From: CAYMEK01 sp964389305
GTDB taxonomy: Bacteria; Spirochaetota; Spirochaetia; SZUA-6; DRHE01
NCBI GenBank assembly: GCA_964389305.1
Contig: CAYMEK010000009.1
Span: 1-64,000 of the forward strand
Length of the DNA: 64,000 nt
Reading direction: 5' to 3'
How positions within the stretch are numbered: the stretch's first letter is position 1; each line of letters starts with the position of its first letter. A program made the translations under genes and the position numbers. Below the pieces are notes generated by a model. It searched no databases and was not told where the DNA came from. It saw only the letters and a list, made by a program, of their open reading frames with translations. Positions 59,164 through 64,000 of the stretch are shown here, one piece after another.

Positions 59164-60461
59164 GCAAAGATATCGCCCGATTCCAATCCCTCGACCAGCT
59201 CGCGGTAGCTGAGCTGCTCGGCCTTTTCGACCAGCCCGGCGAATAGCTCTCGAGCCCTGTCCGAAAAGAAGATGCGGCGCTGCTCCTCCGCCTCCGGGCG
59301 GAGAATGATCAGCCGCCTGGCTTTCCCGGCCAGCTCGAGATTGCCCTCATTGCCCGCTCCGACGGGAAAGCTGCACAGGACCGTCAACTCCGCCTCCTCC
59401 ACCAGGCGAGAGGCCTGTTCGATGTCCTCACCGCCCAGCATGGAAAATGCTCCTACCACCCGGGTAGGGATATCCAGGTTCTGCCAGAGCCGCTGATCGG
59501 CATCGTAGCGATGCGCGATCCCTCCCGAAAGCGGATAGCCCAGTCGTACCAACTCCCGGGTCAGATTGATGGCGCTGCCCGCTCCGCCGATCAGGTGGAT
59601 CCGAGGCCGCCTTTCCTCGGCCCTGGCGGCTCGCGGCGCCACGTTTACCACCAGGCTGCCTGTAGAGGCGTTGCGGGTCACCGCGGTCCGAATGTCGTAA
59701 ACCGCATCGAGCAGTTCCGGCCGTATTACTTCCTCCGGTTTTCCCTCCGCCGCGATCCTACCCCGGTCGAGAAGCACCAGACGTGTGCAATACTGGGAAG
59801 CTATGTTGAGGTTATGCACCGCAGCGACCACCCCCTTCTTCTCCCGGGCCAGCTCACCGGCCATAGAGAAAAACTGATCCTGGTGCTTTATGTCCAGGTT
59901 GGAGGTGGGCTCGTCCAGAAGCAGCAGATCGGCCTCCTGAACCAGTACCTTGGCGAAGAGCACCAGCTGCCGTTCCCCTCCGGAAAGCTCGTTGAAGTAG
60001 CGGTCCTCCAGGCCGCTCAAGCCCACGTAGGCCAGAGCCCGCCGGGCCTTCTCCAGGTCCGCTTCGCTCTCCCGCTGAAATCTCCCCAGGAAAGGATAGC
60101 GGCCCATCAGCAGAATATCGAGCACCGGGAAGGGGAAGTCGGCTCCCCCCTCCTGGCTGAGATAGGACAGGCGCCGGGCCCTGTCGCGCAGCCCGATGCT
60201 GGGCAGAGGGCGGCCCTCCAGAAGTACCTGTCCCTCGGTGGGAGCCAGCACCCCGATCATCAGGCGCAGCAGCGTAGTCTTACCTGCCCCATTGGGACCG
60301 ATAAGCCCGAGGAACTCTCCCCGCCGGATCGAGAGGCTGATCCCCTTGATAATCTCGCTCTCGCCGGCGGAAAACGATACCGAACGGGCCTCCAGTAGAT
60401 TGGCCTCGCCGCGCTCGACCGAGGGGCGGCGGGGCTGCCGGCGGACTTCAGATACATTCAC
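59154..60461 (-). CDS. btuD: Cobalamin-type ABC transporter ATP-binding protein with extra C-terminal domain
   Basis: A 435-residue protein. Residues 25-265 are a BtuD/FhuC ATPase: Walker A GPNGAGKTT, Q-loop YLSQEGG, signature LSGGERQLVLFAKVL, Walker B LLLLDEPTSNLD. From about 290 there is an additional ~140-residue domain starting RIHLIGGAGSAINLTRELV, with a Rossmann-like glycine turn and an ATP/acyl-like GAGNEGNLELA, that I cannot assign. The GTG at 60461 overlaps the permease stop; longer in-frame readings continue into the permease gene and are wrong. The riboswitch upstream assigns the transporter to cobalamin. Confidence 0.85.
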   Translation of the reverse strand: MNVSEVRRQPRRPSVERGEANLLEARSVSFSAGESEIIKGISLSIRRGEFLGLIGPNGAGKTTLLRLMIGVLAPTEGQVLLEGRPLPSIGLRDRARRLSYLSQEGGADFPFPVLDILLMGRYPFLGRFQRESEADLEKARRALAYVGLSGLEDRYFNELSGGERQLVLFAKVLVQEADLLLLDEPTSNLDIKHQDQFFSMAGELAREKKGVVAAVHNLNIASQYCTRLVLLDRGRIAAEGKPEEVIRPELLDAVYDIRTAVTRNASTGSLVVNVAPRAARAEERRPRIHLIGGAGSAINLTRELVRLGYPLSGGIAHRYDADQRLWQNLDIPTRVVGAFSMLGGEDIEQASRLVEEAELTVLCSFPVGAGNEGNLELAGKARRLIILRPEAEEQRRIFFSDRARELFAGLVEKAEQLSYRELVEGLESGDIFAQT

Positions 60462-61495
60462 AAACCGAATCCCCGCAGTCCGCGGCGCTGGTAGCGGATG
60501 ATCAGGTACAGGAAGTAGGGACTGCCCGCAACGGCGGTGATGATCCCCACCCGGATCTCGAAAGGTGGAATGACGACCCGCCCGAGCAAATCGCAGATGA
60601 CCAGAAACAGAGCCCCGCCCAGAGCCGAGACTGGAAGCAGCAGGCGATGGTCCGGTCCGACCAGCAGGCGGAACAGGTGGGGCACGAGCAGGCCCACGAA
60701 ACCCACCGGCCCGGCGATCGCGATGGCCATACCTGTGACCACTGCGGTGACGGCCAGAATGATTCTCTTGGTCCGCTCCACGTGCATCCCGAGGGAGTGG
60801 GCGCTTTCCTCCCCCAGAGTAAAGAGGTTCAACTCCCGGGTGAAGAACAGAAGCAGGGCCAGGCCGGGCAGCAGCACCGGCAGGGGCAGGGTCACGTGCT
60901 TCCACATCCGGCCTTCCAGCCCTCCCATGGTCCAGAAGATGAACTGGCTGACCTCGTAGTGCTGGGAAAACAGCAGGATCGCCGAGACCAGGCCGTTGAA
61001 CAAAGAGGAAATAGCCAGCCCGGCCAGCACCACGAACAGCAGAGAGGTTTTACCCTTATAGCTGGAAATCAGGTAAATCAGCCCGGCGGCCAGCAGGGCT
61101 CCCAGGATTGCCAGCAAGGGTAAAAAAATTGCGCTGAAGGCGAACAGCCCGGTGTTTACGGCGATCACCGCACCCAGGCTTGCTCCCGTAGAAACCCCCA
61201 GAATATCCGGGCTGGCCATAGGGTTGCGGAACAGCCCCTGCATGGCCACCCCCCCCATGGCCAGAGCCGAACCGACCAGCATGGCGGCGATGATCCGGGG
61301 CAAACGTATGTACAGGATGATGTTGACCTGCATGTCCGGAGGAAGCGCCACAGTGCGGAAACCGAGCCCGTGGGCCAGCAGCCGCAGGAGAGAAGCGGGA
61401 GGCACCCGGACGGCGCCGGTTCCCACGGCCAGCACACAGGCCAGGAGCAGCGCTACAGAGAGAAACACAGGGACCACCGCTTTGCGCCTCTTCAC
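60458..61495 (-). CDS. btuC: Cobalamin-type (FecCD family) ABC permease
   Basis: A 345-residue FecCD/BtuC-family permease with about ten spans. RLPRIIAAMLVGSALAMGGVAMQGLFRNPMASPDILGVSTGASLGAV is the family hallmark region (only short parts matter: LPR, G..MQ..FRNPLA, LG...GA). GPVGFVGLLVPHLFRLLVGPDHR is the loop that contacts the ATPase. It lies 82 bp after the binding-protein gene and overlaps btuD. The family serves haem, siderophores and B12; the riboswitch chooses B12. Confidence 0.88.
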   Translation of the reverse strand: MKRRKAVVPVFLSVALLLACVLAVGTGAVRVPPASLLRLLAHGLGFRTVALPPDMQVNIILYIRLPRIIAAMLVGSALAMGGVAMQGLFRNPMASPDILGVSTGASLGAVIAVNTGLFAFSAIFLPLLAILGALLAAGLIYLISSYKGKTSLLFVVLAGLAISSLFNGLVSAILLFSQHYEVSQFIFWTMGGLEGRMWKHVTLPLPVLLPGLALLLFFTRELNLFTLGEESAHSLGMHVERTKRIILAVTAVVTGMAIAIAGPVGFVGLLVPHLFRLLVGPDHRLLLPVSALGGALFLVICDLLGRVVIPPFEIRVGIITAVAGSPYFLYLIIRYQRRGLRGFGL

Positions 61496-61577
61496 GCGCC
61501 GGGCTCCGTCTGTCCTTCCGCGGGGCCAGGGATTCGCACCGTTTCGATTCTACAGCTCATCGGCTCCAACAACATCC

Positions 61578-62594
61578 TCAAGGAAAAAGCTGCGGGTAGG
61601 CGAGCCGGGCCAGGTATTCGACCGCATCGACGACATACTGGGAGGCCGCCGACTTCAGTCCCTCCGGCATCCTGTAAACCCGGCCCTGCCGAATCGCCTT
61701 TAAACCCCGGAGAGCCGGATCGTCCACGATCTGATCGTAGAAGGCGTCGGCGCCCTGGGGATTACCGTACTCCCAATCGGGAAGAACGAGCAGGTCGGGA
61801 TCCAGCTCCAGAATCTTTTCCCTGGACAGCGGAACCTGGCCCCACTCGTCAGCCGGGAACTCACCGACCGCATTGATCAGCCCGGCGTGGCGCACCACCT
61901 CGTCCCAGGTGCTGCCCGCACCCTGAGCCGAGCCCCAGGTGGCGTAGTCCATCACCGACAGCCTTTGCCCCTCGGGAATCGCCGCCACCACCCGCCGGAC
62001 CCGCTGCAGCCTCCGCTCCATGTTGGAGACCAGCGCCTCACCCCTCCGCGGTTCCCCGACCAGGCGGGCCAGTGCTTCGATCTTCTCTTCGATGGCGGAA
62101 ATGCTCAGTCCGGTAGCGATCAGGTAGACCGGAATGCCCGCCTCTCGCAGCTGAACGACCTTCTCCGCCTCGCTCCAGTTGGCCACCAATACCAGGTCCG
62201 GCCTCAGGGAAACGATGACCTCTACGTTCATGGTGAGGCGGTGAGAGATGTCGGCGATCTTGTCGGCCACATTGGATATGGCCGGATCCGCACTGAAGTT
62301 GGTCACGCCGAGCAGCCGCTCGTGCTCCACCAGCTCCAGCAGGATGTCGTCGGTGAAGGAAGTCAGGGAGATGATGCGCCGGGGCTTTGCGGGCAGATGC
62401 ACCGGGTAGCCCGCCTCATCGTTGACGGTCAGGGGATAGCCTTCCGGCCCGCCGAGGCTCAAGGATTCCTCGGTCTCGGAGCGCTCCCCTGGCTGCTGCG
62501 GCTGTCCTTCCCGGCTGCCGGCGGCAAAGCCCTGCAATCCTATCACCAGCAGAGAAACCGGTATCAACCACGAGAATATTATCGGGCGACTCAC
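61578..62594 (-). CDS. btuF: Cobalamin-type (BtuF/FecB-like) binding protein
   Basis: A 338-residue cluster A-III binding protein. The leader ends around GFAAGSREG, again spirochaete-like. The mature domain has PRRIISLTSFTDDILLEL, LRPDLVLVANW, a long linking helix and a second lobe ending with GRVYRMPEGLKSA. The GTG at 62594 has AGGAGG six bases upstream, and this ribosome site lies inside a hairpin that can be swapped for another, just after the cobalamin riboswitch. It would hand B12 or a corrinoid to BtuCD. Confidence 0.85.
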   Translation of the reverse strand: MSRPIIFSWLIPVSLLVIGLQGFAAGSREGQPQQPGERSETEESLSLGGPEGYPLTVNDEAGYPVHLPAKPRRIISLTSFTDDILLELVEHERLLGVTNFSADPAISNVADKIADISHRLTMNVEVIVSLRPDLVLVANWSEAEKVVQLREAGIPVYLIATGLSISAIEEKIEALARLVGEPRRGEALVSNMERRLQRVRRVVAAIPEGQRLSVMDYATWGSAQGAGSTWDEVVRHAGLINAVGEFPADEWGQVPLSREKILELDPDLLVLPDWEYGNPQGADAFYDQIVDDPALRGLKAIRQGRVYRMPEGLKSAASQYVVDAVEYLARLAYPQLFP

Positions 62595-62603
62595 GAAGAA
62601 CCT

Positions 62604-62637
62604 CCTGCAGTCAACTCGCGTGCAGGCATAGCCCTGC
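62604..62637 (-). promoter_or_regulatory. Mutually exclusive hairpins controlling btuF translation
   Basis: Hairpin A pairs GCAGG (62622-62626) with CCTGC (62633-62637). Hairpin B pairs CCTGCA (62604-62609) with TGCAGG (62621-62626) and buries the Shine-Dalgarno. Both need 62622-62626, so they cannot coexist. Confidence 0.6.
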
Positions 62638-62649
62638 TATCTTTCGAGC

Positions 62650-62800
62650 GAGAACCCCAACGTCTCCTGGCTTCCGGATCATCCTGGGCGCTGGAGCCTT
62701 CCCGGTCTCCCAGTGGCTGTAAACAAAGCGCTCGTTCCCGGTTACAGTGGCGCGTCCGCGGCGGATTCACACCGCCTTCCGTTGAAAGGTCGTCGGTTAC
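62650..62800 (-). ncRNA. Cobalamin riboswitch
   Basis: On the reverse strand the classic elements follow in order: GGTGTGAATCC (62763-62773), then GCGCCACTGTAAC (about 62741-62753), and AGCCAGGAGAC, the B12 box (62662-62672). A peripheral stem near GGGAGACCGGG lies between. It stands between a TTGACA promoter and the btuF start, and the expression platform sequesters the ribosome site. Confidence 0.93.
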
Positions 62801-62801
62801 C

Positions 62802-62828
62802 CTATCAGAATGGGCTGGCCTCTGTCAA
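62802..62828 (-). promoter_or_regulatory. Promoter of the cobalamin riboswitch-btuFCD transcript
   Basis: Reverse-strand TTGACA (62823-62828), 15 bp, TGATAG (62802-62807), placed directly upstream of the aptamer. The spacer is short. Confidence 0.5.
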
Positions 62829-62837
62829 GGCGATATC

Positions 62838-62972
62838 CCGGACCTCCTGTCCGCACTCCGGCGGCACGATTGGCCAAAGAACGTTGGCGATTCTCCAGCT
62901 CGCTCACCCCTGGATGTTCACAGGCAGGGATGATATCATCTTTTCAGACGGCTCGGCGAGGAGGCATCAGGA
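62838..62972. other. Divergent spacer between the btu promoter and the TspO-like gene
   Basis: No gene is seen. A TGATATCATC palindrome at about 62930 lies in the likely promoter of the forward gene. GAGGAGG at about 62957 is its ribosome site, nine bases or so from the ATG. Confidence 0.3.
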
Positions 62973-63755
62973 ATGGGCAAGAACAGCCCGATCTGGTTGC
63001 TGAAGGCTCTCAACCTGGCCGGATTTATCGCCACCGTGGTGGTAAACGTCCTGGCCAATTCTCTGCCGATAAACGGTAAAACCACCGGGGAGCTGTCCGA
63101 CCTGTACCCCAACCTCTTTGTTCCTGCCGCTCTCACCTTTTCCATTTGGGGACTGATCTACATCCTTCTCGGCGTGTTTGCCGTATATCAGCTTGCAGCG
63201 CCGAACGCCGCGACCGCGGACTCCCTGAGCCGTATCGGAGCTCTGTTCCTTCTGGCTTCAGCGGCCAACATAGCCTGGATTTTCCTCTGGCACTACGAGC
63301 TGGTAGCCGGCTCGCTGGCAGCCATGCTGGTGCTGCTGGGAAGCCTGCTGGCGATCTACCTGCGCCTGGGAATAGGCTTGCGGGCCGCTTCCTGGCAGGA
63401 AAAGGTGCTGGTGCAGCTTCCCTTCAGTGTCTATCTGGGCTGGATCACGGTGGCCACTATCGCCAACGTCACGGCGGTGCTGGTCGCCATGAACTGGAAC
63501 CGCTTCGGGGCCAGCGAGATCTTCTGGACCGTAGCGGTCCTGATCGTGGCGATTTGCCTCACCCTGGCAGTGCTATTCACCCGCAACGACGTGTTCTACG
63601 GCCTGGTAGTGCTCTGGGCTTTCCTGGGAATCCTGCTCAAGCGAATGGCCGCGGTCTCTCCGCCAAGCCGGGCCGTCGTGATCACCCTGGCGGCCGGCAT
63701 GGCTGTAATCGGGATCGCGGCGGCGATTCGTTTTCCCCGCTGGCTCAGCTATTGA
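62973..63755 (+). CDS. TspO/MBR-related tryptophan-rich membrane protein
   Basis: A 260-residue integral membrane protein with about eight spans. The opening (LNLAGFIATVVVNVLANSLPINGKTTGELSD) and FVPAALTFSIWGLIYILLGVFAVYQ match a long TspO-like family, with the Trp/Pro-rich 'P...FSIWG.IY' motif that lines the TspO tetrapyrrole/sterol pocket, then AANIAWIFLWHYE and YLGWITVATIANVTAVL. TspO proteins bind porphyrins or cholesterol-like ligands and respond to oxygen or light; this longer version is uncharacterised. Adjacency to a B12 transporter is suggestive only. ATG at 62973. Confidence 0.65.
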   Translation: MGKNSPIWLLKALNLAGFIATVVVNVLANSLPINGKTTGELSDLYPNLFVPAALTFSIWGLIYILLGVFAVYQLAAPNAATADSLSRIGALFLLASAANIAWIFLWHYELVAGSLAAMLVLLGSLLAIYLRLGIGLRAASWQEKVLVQLPFSVYLGWITVATIANVTAVLVAMNWNRFGASEIFWTVAVLIVAICLTLAVLFTRNDVFYGLVVLWAFLGILLKRMAAVSPPSRAVVITLAAGMAVIGIAAAIRFPRWLSY

Positions 63756-63780
63756 GCAGCCGTCTTTCCCACCGGTACAG

Positions 63781-64000
63781 CTAACGAACAAGCAGCAGCC
63801 AGACGCCCACTCCGATTACCAGACCGAGCAGGTATCCGGCCAGGACGTCGTACAGGTAATGCACGCCGAGGATTATGCGGGCCAGCCCGACCAAAAGCGA
63901 CCAGATCAGAAGCGCCATCCCAATCAGGATCCAGCCCCGCGACAGCACCACCACGGTCAAGACGGCGGTGCGCGAGGCATGTCCGGAAGGGAAAGAATGA
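63781..64000 (-). CDS. PAP2-superfamily phosphatase, C-terminal part
   Basis: A reading frame entering the window from the right encodes the last ~72 residues of a membrane phosphatase of the PAP2 family. It contains SFPSGHASRTA (phosphatase motif 2 with the catalytic His) and GLARIILGVHYLYDVLAGYLLG (motif 3, Arg and nucleophilic His plus Asp), with three membrane spans. The N-terminal part with motif 1 lies outside the window. Substrate is probably a phospholipid or undecaprenyl diphosphate. It is convergent with the TspO-like gene. Confidence 0.85.
   Translation of the reverse strand, partial: HSFPSGHASRTAVLTVVVLSRGWILIGMALLIWSLLVGLARIILGVHYLYDVLAGYLLGLVIGVGVWLLLVR

Noticed and set aside
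60462..60905. Long N-terminal extension of the BtuD-like protein
   Set aside because: The upstream part is the wrong frame of the permease gene; real homology begins after the GTG at 60461.
1..64000. CRISPR array, insertion sequence or prophage
   Set aside because: I saw no direct-repeat array with spacers, no transposase and no phage genes; the low-GC island lacks visible mobility genes or end repeats.

Overview
The window is a gene-dense, mostly GC-rich (about 60%) bacterial chromosome segment with about 54 protein genes, no rRNA or tRNA that I can see, no CRISPR array and no recognisable transposase. Several predicted leader peptides end in the pattern 'FA(A/G)G..E' (12735-13607, 46821-48365, 61578-62594), which is common in spirochaete lipoproteins and binding proteins. 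Two-component kinases, a TPR/CsgG-type lipoprotein, PilZ, GGDEF and HD-GYP proteins and a DipZ-type protein fit the same picture. I infer a free-living member of the Spirochaetota, with moderate confidence. The first ~70 bases are low-complexity G/C and look like a poor contig end.

Layout. 0-5.2 kb: truncated iron alcohol dehydrogenase, methyltransferase, two-gene ABC exporter, TPR lipoprotein, small Zn-ribbon protein. 5.4-8.6 kb: a Moco/Tuco-like riboswitch with a terminator, then a tungstate/molybdate transporter (wtpABC). 8.6-14.4 kb: pseudo-receiver/PilZ protein, a large unknown protein, and a regulator-PDZ-kinase operon. 14.5-17.7 kb: dipZ-msrB-msrA, an extracytoplasmic methionine sulfoxide repair operon. 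18-24.8 kb: reductase, racemase, then a compact reverse operon (HAD, GlpA-like FAD enzyme, NAD(P)/FAD oxidoreductase, DUF1667 protein, cysK). 25-31.6 kb: feoB, a Cys-rich protein, feoA, a J-domain protein with MshEN-like repeats, deoD and malQ. 31.6-32.6 kb: a UroD/MtaA-family protein.

33-39.8 kb is a phosphonate cluster: a TagF/CDP-glycerol-transferase-like protein, a PEP mutase fused to a nucleotidyltransferase, phosphonopyruvate decarboxylase, 2-aminoethylphosphonate transaminase, a second nucleotidyltransferase and a short citrate-synthase-family protein. Together these could make nucleotide-activated aminoethylphosphonate and attach it to a surface polymer. 39.8-49.4 kb is a reverse-strand catabolic region, visibly lower in GC from about 41 kb: 3-hydroxyacyl-CoA dehydrogenase, GntR regulator, D-2-hydroxyacid dehydrogenase, an Opp-type transporter and an isocitrate-lyase/PEP-mutase-family enzyme. 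Similar operator-like motifs lie before the GntR gene and before the lyase-family gene.

49.5-59.2 kb: an unknown protein, a second UroD-family protein, a pair of cNMP-binding/GGDEF proteins (one degenerate), a creD gene divergent from a creB/creC-like pair, and a GAF/HD-GYP protein. 59.1-62.9 kb: a BtuFCD-like transporter preceded by a cobalamin riboswitch whose 3' side can form two mutually exclusive hairpins, one covering the ribosome binding site. The window ends with a TspO-related membrane protein and the C-terminal part of a PAP2 phosphatase. Several genes have a -10 box exactly six bases before the start codon, which suggests leaderless mRNAs.
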